Origin: Bacteriovorax sp. PP10
GTDB lineage: Bacteria > Bdellovibrionota > Bacteriovoracia > Bacteriovoracales > Bacteriovoracaceae
NCBI RefSeq assembly: GCF_035013165.1
Contig: NZ_JAYGJQ010000001.1
Span: 1,674,001-1,738,000, forward strand
Direction of reading: 5' to 3'
DNA: 64,000 nucleotides
Of the stretch, positions 1-6,981 are shown piece after piece. The notes under the pieces are model-generated. The model did no database searches. It saw nothing but the letters and a program-made list of their open reading frames with translations, and was not told the origin of the DNA. Each line of letters opens with the position of its first letter. The first letter of the stretch is position 1. Made by a program: the position numbers and the translations under genes.

Positions 1-1
1 A

Positions 2-220
2 ATCAACGAATCTATGCTTGCTGCTGGATACGATGAAGGAATGAAAGATTCTTGCCAAGGTGACAGCGGTGGACCACTTACGATCGAAGGATCTGATGGA
101 AAACCAGTCCTTGCTGGTGTCGTAAGTTTCGGTAGAGGATGTGCGAGAGCGAAGTATTACGGAATCTACTCACGTGTATCTGCTGGATACGAGTGGATCG
201 CTACAATGACTAAAGAATAA
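2..220 (+). CDS. Trypsin-like serine protease (S1 family), C-terminal part only
   Basis: The reading frame is open to the left edge, so only the last 72 codons are present and the true start lies outside the window. It carries the S1 active-site signature DSCQGDSGGP with the nucleophilic serine, and the usual downstream block with a second cysteine (GRGCA), GIYSRV and a terminal YEWI helix. The catalytic His and Asp would be upstream. A second S1 protease sits at 32635-33534. It is probably exported, as such proteins normally are in this lineage, but no signal peptide can be seen here. A terminator follows the stop. Confidence 0.9.
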   Translation: MNESMLAAGYDEGMKDSCQGDSGGPLTIEGSDGKPVLAGVVSFGRGCARAKYYGIYSRVSAGYEWIATMTKE

Positions 221-244
221 TTTTTTAAATAAATTCTATTCCAT

Positions 245-275
245 AAAAAAGGGCCCTTTATAGGGCCCTTTTTTA
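245..275. terminator. Bidirectional intrinsic terminator
   Basis: A-rich arm, GGGCCCT stem, short TATA-containing loop, AGGGCCC and a run of T. The A and T tracts on the two sides make it usable from both strands. It lies between the convergent protease fragment and the minus-strand gene ending at 276. Confidence 0.9.
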
Positions 276-1424
276 TTACTGAACAGACGGTTTAACTAAT
301 TTTGCGAGCTCCAGAGTTTTTCTAATTCCAGCGGCCGAAAAATACTCCATCACTAATAACTCTTCACGATTTTTATCGAGATTCGGTGTCTTCATTTCTT
401 CTGTTGCATTCTTCATTGTCAGATCGGCCATGGCAACCAAGAGAGTGATCTCACATTGCTCTAAAACTTTGTTTGAACTTGTCAGGATGGGAAAAAGTTT
501 TTCCTGTAATCCTTGAAGTGACTGGATGTTTTTCCATTTATCTAAGTTGTCCCCAGTTAAATTCTTTTTCCCAAAGTAATCAGGAAAACTTTCACAACGA
601 TAGGCCAGCGAGAAGTAACTGCACTTAGTTCCACGAAAATCTTTTGGTTCTTTTTGGTTTTCTCGTATGTAAGGAGTCAACGATTGATTTTCCATACACT
701 CTTTATCTGAACGAGGACGTCCGTAAACTTCGGCCATCGGATGAAAGTAAAACCTGTCATCAAACGCAGGAGAATCCTTTCCAAAGGCCAGTTCATCCGA
801 AACATAAGTCACAGAGTGGAGCAGGCGCTGAAAGCCGGTATACTCAGATCCTGTGACTTCTGGTGGCGGCGGTGAAGTGTAGCGCTTAGGATAGAGTGCT
901 CGCCAGAAATTAGTACCGGGATCTTTTTCAACTCTGTCATTTTCAGGAATTTTTTCAGCACCATAAACGTTAATCACATCTCCAGGCAAGCGGGGTTCAC
1001 CCACTGCAAGTTTGCGGCAAACAGGACTGTCCATCCAGTATTGCATTTCTTGCGGCCACATAAAGCGTGGCTTTGTAGAAAGTTTATGAAAACTCATCGC
1101 CGTTCCCCAACAGTTGGGCCCGCTGTGAACTAATGGTTTGTTTTGATATTCTTTGGCAAATTCAGGGAGGCAATCAAGCACGACTAACTTGTATTTCCCT
1201 TTTTTGACTGTTTGACAGCTTTTATCAGCTGCTTTCGGGGTAAAATTTAGAACAACTTTTTTCTTCCATGAGCACAATGCACTTTGCTGCTTTAATAAAA
1301 GATCGCAACTGCTTCCGGTGAGAATTAATTCCTGTTTTCCGCCAACAGAAATACCTAGCTCCTGTGAGTGAGCTAGGCCTGTAATATTAATTGAAAGTAG
1401 TAATGAATAAATAATTTTTTGCAT
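276..1424 (-). CDS. Exported protein with possible NlpC/P60-like Cys/His layout
   Basis: About 382 residues. I start it at the ATG at 1424 because a signal peptide (MQKIIYSLLLSINITGLAHS) begins there; a TTG 11 codons upstream would put charged and polar residues before it. The mature part has many cysteines. The block GPNCWGTAM (Cys about 105) followed by GDVINVY and then HSVTYV (His about 203) resembles the order of nucleophile, strand and catalytic His in NlpC/P60 or CHAP peptidases. That would suggest cleavage of peptidoglycan cross-links, but the similarity is only by eye and no database family is recognised. A proline-rich stretch (SPPPPEV) sits before the His. Confidence 0.75.
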   Translation of the reverse strand: MQKIIYSLLLSINITGLAHSQELGISVGGKQELILTGSSCDLLLKQQSALCSWKKKVVLNFTPKAADKSCQTVKKGKYKLVVLDCLPEFAKEYQNKPLVHSGPNCWGTAMSFHKLSTKPRFMWPQEMQYWMDSPVCRKLAVGEPRLPGDVINVYGAEKIPENDRVEKDPGTNFWRALYPKRYTSPPPPEVTGSEYTGFQRLLHSVTYVSDELAFGKDSPAFDDRFYFHPMAEVYGRPRSDKECMENQSLTPYIRENQKEPKDFRGTKCSYFSLAYRCESFPDYFGKKNLTGDNLDKWKNIQSLQGLQEKLFPILTSSNKVLEQCEITLLVAMADLTMKNATEEMKTPNLDKNREELLVMEYFSAAGIRKTLELAKLVKPSVQ

Positions 1425-1502
1425 ACTTGTTAATTGTAACAAATATTGAGAATGCAATAACAGAGGGGCAAGATCACCCGTGAGAAACTATTTTACTCGG
1501 TT

Positions 1503-2246
1503 TTATGTTCTATGAACTGAGAACCCAGCAAAGGCCTGTTGGGTAGGCATCAGTGAAATCACATTGATATTCACATGTGCAGGACGAGTGATAACCCAGT
1601 CGATAGTCTCAGCAATATCATCAGCACTCAAGGCCTTAATCCCTTTGTAGACCGAGTCGGCCTTCTCTTTGTCGCCTTTAAAGCGCACTTCAGAAAATTC
1701 AGTGTGGCACATACCAGGTTCGATATTTGTCACGCGAACATTAGTCCCCAGTAAATCAGAGCGAAGATTCATACTCATCTGATGAACGAAGGCCTTGGTT
1801 GCTCCGTAAACATTTCCACCTTGATAAGGAAATTCACCAGCGACTGAACCAAGATTAATAATCTGTCCGTGATTTCTGCTCACCATGTCCGGTAAAATTT
1901 TATGTGTGCAGTAAAGGAATCCATTGATGTTGGTTTGAATCATCGTATCCCAATCTTCAAGCGAAGCTTTTTGAGCTAGCTCAGTCCCCAGAGCGAGGCC
2001 CGCATTGTTGATGAGAACATCAATTCTTTTCCATTCAGCAGGCAAGCTATCAATTGCTTTTGAAACCATCTCTTTATCTTGAACATCTAAAACAAGTGGA
2101 TATAAATGATCGCCATATTCGGCCTTCATTTGATCAAGACGCTCACTTCTTCTTCCGGTCGCGATAACTTTATAACCTTTATTGATAAAGCGCTTAACCA
2201 TGGCGGCCCCAAAGCCGGCCGTTGCACCAGTAATAAAAATAATCAT
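1503..2246 (-). CDS. ydfG: NADP-dependent short-chain dehydrogenase, YdfG-like 3-hydroxy acid dehydrogenase
   Basis: 247 residues, the length of E. coli YdfG (248). Visible landmarks are the N-terminal Rossmann motif TGATAGFG, the Arg pair ATGRRSER that favours NADP(H), NNAG, the catalytic Ser in NLGSVAGE and YGATK (Tyr/Lys). Stretches such as SLPAEW, PAHVNIN and the AGFSVHR tail match YdfG as I remember it. YdfG reduces malonic semialdehyde and oxidises serine and 3-hydroxy acids in the cytosol. The start at 2246 follows a strong AGAAGGAG site. It is divergent from dbpA, with about 80 bases between them. Confidence 0.93.
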   Translation of the reverse strand: MIIFITGATAGFGAAMVKRFINKGYKVIATGRRSERLDQMKAEYGDHLYPLVLDVQDKEMVSKAIDSLPAEWKRIDVLINNAGLALGTELAQKASLEDWDTMIQTNINGFLYCTHKILPDMVSRNHGQIINLGSVAGEFPYQGGNVYGATKAFVHQMSMNLRSDLLGTNVRVTNIEPGMCHTEFSEVRFKGDKEKADSVYKGIKALSADDIAETIDWVITRPAHVNINVISLMPTQQAFAGFSVHRT

Positions 2247-2324
2247 ATGTAGCTCCTTCTAAACGATAGTTTACGAAATGCTATTCATTGTACTCAGGGC
2301 ATTATGCGTGGTAAAGGTAACTTC

Positions 2325-3704
2325 ATGACAAATTCATTTAAGACACTCGCTTTGACTCCGGAAATCCTGGAGAATCTTGAAACTTTAGGTTTCAATTCTA
2401 TGACTCCTGTTCAGGAACAGGCCCTGCCACTTATTTTGGCGGGAGAAGACTTAATTGCCCAGGCGAAAACAGGTAGTGGAAAAACCGCTGCTTTCGGCCT
2501 TGGTATTTTAAATAAACTTAATCTTGAAACTAAACAACTACAGTCTCTCGTTTTATGTCCTACTCACGAACTTGCCTTGCAAGTCGCAGAGGAGCTAAGA
2601 CGCCTGGCCCGCTTTTCAAAAAATTGTAAAATCCTCGTTATTTGCGGTGGAGTCTCTGAGTACCAACAACTAAGTTCACTTGATCATGGTGCTCACATTA
2701 TCGTGGGAACACCAGGACGTGTTTTAAAATTCTTAAAGAAGGGTGCTATCAATTTAAGAACCATTAACTTTTTAGTTTTAGATGAAGCAGACCGTATGCT
2801 CGATATGGGATTTCAAGAAGAGATGGAAGCTATTATCTCTTATGCTCCTAGAAAAATTCAGTCCCTTCTTTTTTCAGCGACATTCCCTCCGGAAATTGAA
2901 GAGCTAAGCCAAGCTTTTCAAAACAATCCAAAGCGCGTGACTGTCGATACGAAACACGAAAAAAATATCATCCGTCAGGTCTTCATTGAATTAAATGATC
3001 ACCGTGAAAAACTCGACGCTTTAATCCGTCTGCTTGGGAATTATAAACCTCAATCAGTCGTTGTATTTTGTAAAACCAAACAATCATGTGGTGAAGTGGC
3101 AAAAGCTTTAATGAGACAAGGGATTCAGGCCCTGGCCTTCCATGGTGACTTAGAACAAAACGAGCGCACAGTTGTTCTGACAAAGTTTTCAAACTCAAGC
3201 TGCCTGATCTTAGTTGCAACAGACGTTGCGGCAAGAGGACTCGATATTAAAGATCTTGAAGCTGTCGTAAATTTCGATCTTCCCACAGATGCAGAAGTTT
3301 ACACTCACCGAATCGGAAGAACTGCCAGAGCTGGTAAAGAAGGTTTAGCTTTCTCATTTTTCGTTGAAAGAGAAAGAGAAAAACTTCACGACATCGAAAA
3401 CTATCAAGGTAACAAAAACGAATACCTTAAAATAGAATCCCTTTCAGCAGCAAATAAATACGATCTGAAGGCCCCAATGAGAACCATGTATATCAACGGT
3501 GGGAAAAAAGAAAAAGTCCGTCCTGGTGATATCCTGGGAGCTCTGGTGAACGAAGCAGGTTTACAAGCAAGCGAAGTAGGGAACATCAACATTCAAGAGC
3601 ACCAAAGTTTTGTAGCGATTGAGGCTTCAAAAATAAATCAGACTATCAGCAAACTTCTGGATGGAAAAATTAAAGGCAGAAGATTTAAAGTAGGTGAAGC
3701 CTAG
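2325..3704 (+). CDS. dbpA: ATP-dependent RNA helicase DbpA
   Basis: DEAD-box helicase of 459 residues from the ATG at 2325; an in-frame ATG at 2304 would add seven residues. The later start aligns with the E. coli DbpA N-terminus and has AAGGTAA upstream. Motifs in order: TPVQEQ (Q motif), AKTGSGKT (about 47-54), PTHELALQ, GTPGR, DEAD, SAT, ARGLD and HRIGRTARAG. The last 75 residues, beginning RPGDILGALVNEAGL and ending KIKGRRFKV, match the DbpA RNA-binding domain that recognises hairpin 92 of 23S rRNA, so a role in 50S assembly is expected. The stop overlaps the GTG start of the next gene by one base. Confidence 0.95.
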   Translation: MTNSFKTLALTPEILENLETLGFNSMTPVQEQALPLILAGEDLIAQAKTGSGKTAAFGLGILNKLNLETKQLQSLVLCPTHELALQVAEELRRLARFSKNCKILVICGGVSEYQQLSSLDHGAHIIVGTPGRVLKFLKKGAINLRTINFLVLDEADRMLDMGFQEEMEAIISYAPRKIQSLLFSATFPPEIEELSQAFQNNPKRVTVDTKHEKNIIRQVFIELNDHREKLDALIRLLGNYKPQSVVVFCKTKQSCGEVAKALMRQGIQALAFHGDLEQNERTVVLTKFSNSSCLILVATDVAARGLDIKDLEAVVNFDLPTDAEVYTHRIGRTARAGKEGLAFSFFVEREREKLHDIENYQGNKNEYLKIESLSAANKYDLKAPMRTMYINGGKKEKVRPGDILGALVNEAGLQASEVGNINIQEHQSFVAIEASKINQTISKLLDGKIKGRRFKVGEA

Positions 3705-4018
3705 TGAAAAAAAATCCTCTTTTAGGAAAACATTCACACAATAACCGCGAAAGTCTCGAGGGACAAACCCTGCGCCTCATTCGCGAGTCGTTGAAGCTTT
3801 CATTAAAAGATGTCGCTTTAAAAATGAATCTGAAAGTGGCGGAAATCGACCATTTTGAAAATGGACGCAAGTTCTATACTGAGGACGATATTTTGAAATT
3901 CCTGAGTTGTTATAACTTCAGTTTAGAAGATTTCAAGGCGACCATGGCGCTTAAACCTTACAATAAACAAATAGTTAATCACTTCCTTATGAAACTTGCC
4001 GCTAAAAGCTCCAATTAG
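3704..4018 (+). CDS. XRE-type helix-turn-helix protein
   Basis: 104 residues with a GTG start that shares one base with the dbpA stop, so the two are probably cotranslated. Residues about 23-75 form an XRE helix-turn-helix: TLRLIRESLKLSLKDVALKM, then the recognition helix VAEIDHFENGRK, then a YTEDDILKFLSCYNFS helix. Such proteins bind operator DNA as dimers. There is no effector domain, only a 30-residue basic tail. The partner operon is unknown; the coupling to dbpA is the only context. Confidence 0.85.
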   Translation: MKKNPLLGKHSHNNRESLEGQTLRLIRESLKLSLKDVALKMNLKVAEIDHFENGRKFYTEDDILKFLSCYNFSLEDFKATMALKPYNKQIVNHFLMKLAAKSSN

Positions 4019-4029
4019 CTCAATCATTT

Positions 4030-4051
4030 CTCCTCTATAGACGAAGAGGAG
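4030..4051 (+). promoter_or_regulatory. Hairpin that can mask the ribosome binding site of the next gene
   Basis: CTCCTCT (4030-4036) is exactly complementary to AGAGGAG (4045-4051) across an 8-base loop, and G-U pairs can extend the stem. The 3' arm contains the Shine-Dalgarno sequence for the ATG at 4054, so the folded RNA would block translation. Pairing is read directly; regulation is inferred. Confidence 0.5.
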
Positions 4052-4053
4052 GG

Positions 4054-4893
4054 ATGAACAACTTATTTAAAATCCTCATCCTTCTCTCAGCATCCTCTTC
4101 ATATGCGGCCACATGCCCCGATTCGCGCGGTAAATACGGTGATGGTATCCAGTATCAGGATATGTTTTGCAGGATCATGGTTTCAGCGGATAAGACTGAT
4201 TCAAAAAGTTATAGAAACGTCACTTTCACCGACGAAGGACTCGTTCAGGTCTTCAGTAATTTTCCAGGCACAACAAATTCCAATTCAACAGGTGCGCGCG
4301 TTTATTATCTCTTCCCTTATAAAGAACAAAAATCAATTACCAATATAAGTGCAGAAGGTCTGAGTGTGAAACACCCAAGCGGCGTAAGTTTTAATTTTGA
4401 TAAAGATGGAAAGCTCAGCTCTCCTGATTTGCAAATGAAAGTCTCAAAAGAGATTAACTCTCAAAATAAAAGTGGAGTTGAAATTGAAAGTTTTCCTAAT
4501 GGAATCGTGATTGATTTAGGTTATCGCGGAGGAGCTTCGCCAACCAATAACAAAAATGCTGTGGTGACGATTACAGATAAAAATAAAAAGAAATGCACTA
4601 TGGTTAACAGTGATATTAATAAAATCAACAAAGATGAAGTTGAACTTATCTATAAGACCAATGAAGAATTACATAAATTCCTCTCTAAAAAATGCCCTAA
4701 GCTGGATATTTCCGACTTACTAAAACCCATGAAGGAAACTTTGAAAGTAGTAATCACTCCAAAGAAGGTAGGACTTGCACCAGTGAATAATAAAAATACC
4801 AAAGAGAATGATTCCAAGAGAGAAGCAAAACCTGCTTACGATACGATGGAGGAGCTCCTGAAGGATATTGATAAAGGCGCTATACAAAGATAA
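4054..4893 (+). CDS. Exported protein of unknown function
   Basis: 279 residues. A signal peptide (MNNLFKILILLSASSSYA) is followed by a mature part starting ATCPDSRGKYGDG. The start is fixed by GAGGAGGG three bases upstream, which also lies in a hairpin. Few cysteines, many Lys/Asn/Ser, and a Lys-rich C-terminal tail of about 50 residues that looks unstructured. I recognise no family. It follows the XRE gene by 35 bases and may share its transcript. Probably periplasmic or secreted. Confidence 0.8.
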   Translation: MNNLFKILILLSASSSYAATCPDSRGKYGDGIQYQDMFCRIMVSADKTDSKSYRNVTFTDEGLVQVFSNFPGTTNSNSTGARVYYLFPYKEQKSITNISAEGLSVKHPSGVSFNFDKDGKLSSPDLQMKVSKEINSQNKSGVEIESFPNGIVIDLGYRGGASPTNNKNAVVTITDKNKKKCTMVNSDINKINKDEVELIYKTNEELHKFLSKKCPKLDISDLLKPMKETLKVVITPKKVGLAPVNNKNTKENDSKREAKPAYDTMEELLKDIDKGAIQR

Positions 4894-4996
4894 TTCAAAC
4901 CATAGTAGTTCTTACTTACTCAATAAAAAGCAGATTGTTTATTTCGTTTTTTTGTTCTATTCAGTATTCAATTAATGAATAGAAGGGAGAGTCGAA

Positions 4997-5320
4997 ATGA
5001 AATTTTTATTAGCTGTCATTTTAAGCGCGATGAGTTTAACTGTAGTAGCAAATGAGGTTTATGAATGCGAGTTCGTAGGCCCAAACTACATGTTATCTTT
5101 TCAAGATAACGGTCAAATCACACTTTCAAATAACTTTAAATCATACGAATGCAAAAAAGGTTACGTAAATTTACCAGGAACAGAGGCCCAGCTTTCAGTC
5201 CTTAATTGCGTATCAAGTAATGAGAAAGTCATGTTTTATGCGAACGAGAATGCAGACGGGGACATCGTCCTAGGCCGAGATTTATTATTTTCAAAAGATA
5301 TTCTTTGCAAAAATAGATAA
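4997..5320 (+). CDS. Small exported protein of unknown function
   Basis: 107 residues with a clear signal peptide (MKFLLAVILSAMSLTVVA, cut before NEVYECEF). The mature protein of about 89 residues has four cysteines (YECEF, YECKKG, LNCVSS, ILCKNR), which would allow two disulfides in the periplasm or outside. GAAGGGAGAG precedes the ATG. The alternating hydrophobic pattern suggests beta strands. No family recognised. It stands alone between the 4054 gene and the tandem paralogue cluster. Confidence 0.8.
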   Translation: MKFLLAVILSAMSLTVVANEVYECEFVGPNYMLSFQDNGQITLSNNFKSYECKKGYVNLPGTEAQLSVLNCVSSNEKVMFYANENADGDIVLGRDLLFSKDILCKNR

Positions 5321-5443
5321 TCGCAACAAAATACAACTCGATGCGTTTTGGGCAATATCCAATAGTTACTTTTTCGAGTGTTGCAAAAATATATTTCTGC
5401 AACGTTAAATAAGATTTTATGTGAATGACTCAGTCCGCATAAT

Positions 5444-5472
5444 TTGACCGACGCAACCTTAAGGACTATTTT
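5444..5472 (+). promoter_or_regulatory. Promoter of paralogue 1
   Basis: TTGACC, 17-base spacer, TATTTT; the ATG is 29 bases beyond. The same TTGACC-N17-TAYTTK arrangement stands before all three paralogues of this cluster, which supports a real shared promoter. Confidence 0.65.
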
Positions 5473-5501
5473 CTGCCATCAAATTAACCTTGGGAGAATT
5501 T

Positions 5502-5810
5502 ATGAAAAAATTAATCGCAATCGTAGCTGTACTAGCATCTGTATCTGCTTTCGCTGGTCTTGGTCTTGATAGCTATAACGGAAAGCTAGCTCTTAATGGA
5601 AAGTACACATGTACTCTTACAAACAACACAGGTTCAGACCTTGATCTTAAATGGGTTGTTTTCAACCTTGAAAGACGTGCTGGAAAAGAAAGAGACATCG
5701 TAGTTCAAAAGAAAGTAGACGTTGTAGTTAACGCTGGTGAAACAGTTACTGTTTCTTCAGGAGAAACTGCTTCTGTAATCGGTCAATCATGTAGATTTCT
5801 TGCTCGTTAA
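5502..5810 (+). CDS. Small exported protein, tandem family member 1
   Basis: 102 residues from the ATG at 5502, chosen because the signal peptide MKKLIAIVAVLASVSAFA starts there and GGGAG precedes it; a TTG four codons upstream is ignored. The mature part of about 84 residues has the family pattern: NGKLxxNGKYTCTLTNNTGSDL, FNLERRAGK, a GETVTV strand and QSCRF near the end, with two cysteines that could form a disulfide. It is shorter than copies 2 and 3 in the loop after the ERR motif. The alternating pattern suggests a small beta sandwich. Function unknown; secreted or periplasmic. Confidence 0.88.
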   Translation: MKKLIAIVAVLASVSAFAGLGLDSYNGKLALNGKYTCTLTNNTGSDLDLKWVVFNLERRAGKERDIVVQKKVDVVVNAGETVTVSSGETASVIGQSCRFLAR

Positions 5811-5844
5811 TTTTTAATTTTACGACATAGACATTATATAACCA

Positions 5845-5876
5845 GAGGCCTCACGCAAGTGGGGCCTTTGTCGTTT
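5845..5876 (+). terminator. Intrinsic terminator after paralogue 1
   Basis: AGGCCTCAC, GCAA loop, GTGGGGCCT with one bulge, then TTGTCGTTTTT. The U-tract is imperfect. Confidence 0.75.
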
Positions 5877-5961
5877 TTAGAGCTTCAGTTTCATTGGCAA
5901 AAGTCACATTCTTGTTACCTTAATATAATTATAATTTTTTTACTTTTTCTTCTAATCTTTG

Positions 5962-5990
5962 TTGACCACGCAGATTAATAGCGATACTTG
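5962..5990 (+). promoter_or_regulatory. Promoter of paralogue 2
   Basis: TTGACC, 17-base spacer, TACTTG, 32 bases before the ATG at 6023. It matches the spacing of the promoters before paralogues 1 and 3. The -10 is poor for sigma-70, so conservation is the main support. Confidence 0.6.
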
Positions 5991-6022
5991 TGTCTCAACA
6001 AAAAATTCTTTGGAGGAATTAT

Positions 6023-6340
6023 ATGAAATCACTTATCGCAATCGTAGCTGTACTTACTTCTCTTACTGCATCTGCTGGATGGGTAAAAACTATCAATGGA
6101 AAACTTTCAGGAGTTTCTAGATTCACATGTACTCTTACAAACAACACAGGTGCAGACCTTAACGTAAAAAGAGTTTCTTTCAACCTTGAAAGAAGAGCAG
6201 GAAAAGGAGATAGCCGTGATGTTACTCTTACTCAAACTGTAAACAATGTTATCTACTCTGGAGAAACTTCATCAGTTACTCTATCTGGAGCTAACGGATC
6301 ATACGTTGGTCAATCTTGCCAATTCGTAGTTCGTAACTAA
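6023..6340 (+). CDS. Small exported protein, tandem family member 2
   Basis: 105 residues from the ATG at 6023, preceded by GGAGG; the signal peptide is MKSLIAIVAVLTSLTASA. The mature part carries the family signature: INGKLSGVSRFTCTLTNNTGADL, FNLERRAGKGDS, VTLTQTVNNVIYSGETSSVTL, then YVGQSCQFVVRN. The two cysteines are kept. It has the same length class as member 3. Codons of the two genes differ at many synonymous sites, so this is not a recent duplication. Function unknown. Confidence 0.88.
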   Translation: MKSLIAIVAVLTSLTASAGWVKTINGKLSGVSRFTCTLTNNTGADLNVKRVSFNLERRAGKGDSRDVTLTQTVNNVIYSGETSSVTLSGANGSYVGQSCQFVVRN

Positions 6341-6365
6341 TTTTTTAAATAAAATTTTTTATAAC

Positions 6366-6398
6366 AAAAAGGGCCCCAAGCAATTGGGGCCTTTTTTA
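6366..6398 (+). terminator. Intrinsic terminator after paralogue 2
   Basis: GGGCCCCAA, GCAA loop, TTGGGGCC and six T. Strong GC stem with a flanking A tract. Confidence 0.9.
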
Positions 6399-6431
6399 TT
6401 TTAGACGCTTTTAAAAATACTTCATACCTAG

Positions 6432-6460
6432 TTGACCTCTGTGACTATTAGAGTTACTTG
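6432..6460 (+). promoter_or_regulatory. Promoter of paralogue 3
   Basis: TTGACC, 17-base spacer, TACTTG, 29 bases before the ATG at 6490. The leader GGCATCAAAAAACTTTTGGAG resembles that of paralogue 1. Confidence 0.6.
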
Positions 6461-6489
6461 TGTGGCATCAAAAAACTTTTGGAGTATTT

Positions 6490-6804
6490 ATGAAAAAAAT
6501 CATCGCTATCGTTACTGTTCTTGCTTCTGTTTCTGCTTTCGCTGGATTCGCAAAAACATTCAGAGGAGAGCTTTCTTACAATGGTAAATTCAACTGTACA
6601 TTCACAAACAACACAGGTTCAAACCTTAACGTTAAAAGAGTTGTTTTCAACCTAGAAAGAACTTCTGGAAAATACGATTCACGTGAAGTGACTCTTACTC
6701 AAGCTGTTGGGAACGTCGTTTACTCTGGAGAGACATCAACTGTAACTCTTTCAACTACTGGAAGCTACAAAGGTTCATCTTGCCAATTCGTTACTCGTAA
6801 CTAA
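6490..6804 (+). CDS. Small exported protein, tandem family member 3
   Basis: 104 residues from the ATG at 6490, after GGAG. Signal peptide MKKIIAIVTVLASVSAFA, almost identical to that of member 1, while the mature part is closer to member 2: YNGKFNCTFTNNTGSNLNV, FNLERTSGKYDSREVTLTQ, VYSGETSTVTL and SSCQFVTRN. Two cysteines as in the others. The mosaic similarity could reflect gene conversion among the three copies. Function unknown; exported. Confidence 0.88.
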   Translation: MKKIIAIVTVLASVSAFAGFAKTFRGELSYNGKFNCTFTNNTGSNLNVKRVVFNLERTSGKYDSREVTLTQAVGNVVYSGETSTVTLSTTGSYKGSSCQFVTRN

Positions 6805-6834
6805 AAAACAGCTTCGAACATTTAAGATATTATC

Positions 6835-6865
6835 AAGGCTTCAAGAAATTGAAGCCTTTTTTTTT
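6835..6865 (+). terminator. Intrinsic terminator after paralogue 3
   Basis: AAGGCTTCAA, GAAA tetraloop, TTGAAGCCTT and a long T run: a perfect 10-base stem. Confidence 0.92.
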
Positions 6866-6981
6866 GTTTAGATATATAAGCAGGTAAATACTATAGGGTA
6901 TTCTATTAGGTATTCAACACTTGCATCACCTTTGGTACATCCTTAATTATATAATTTTCATGGCCTTTTATGGAGCAGTTT

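Noticed and set aside
644-856. Plus-strand frame inside the 276 gene
   Set aside because: Lies wholly inside a better supported gene, has no signal peptide or ribosome site and biased composition.
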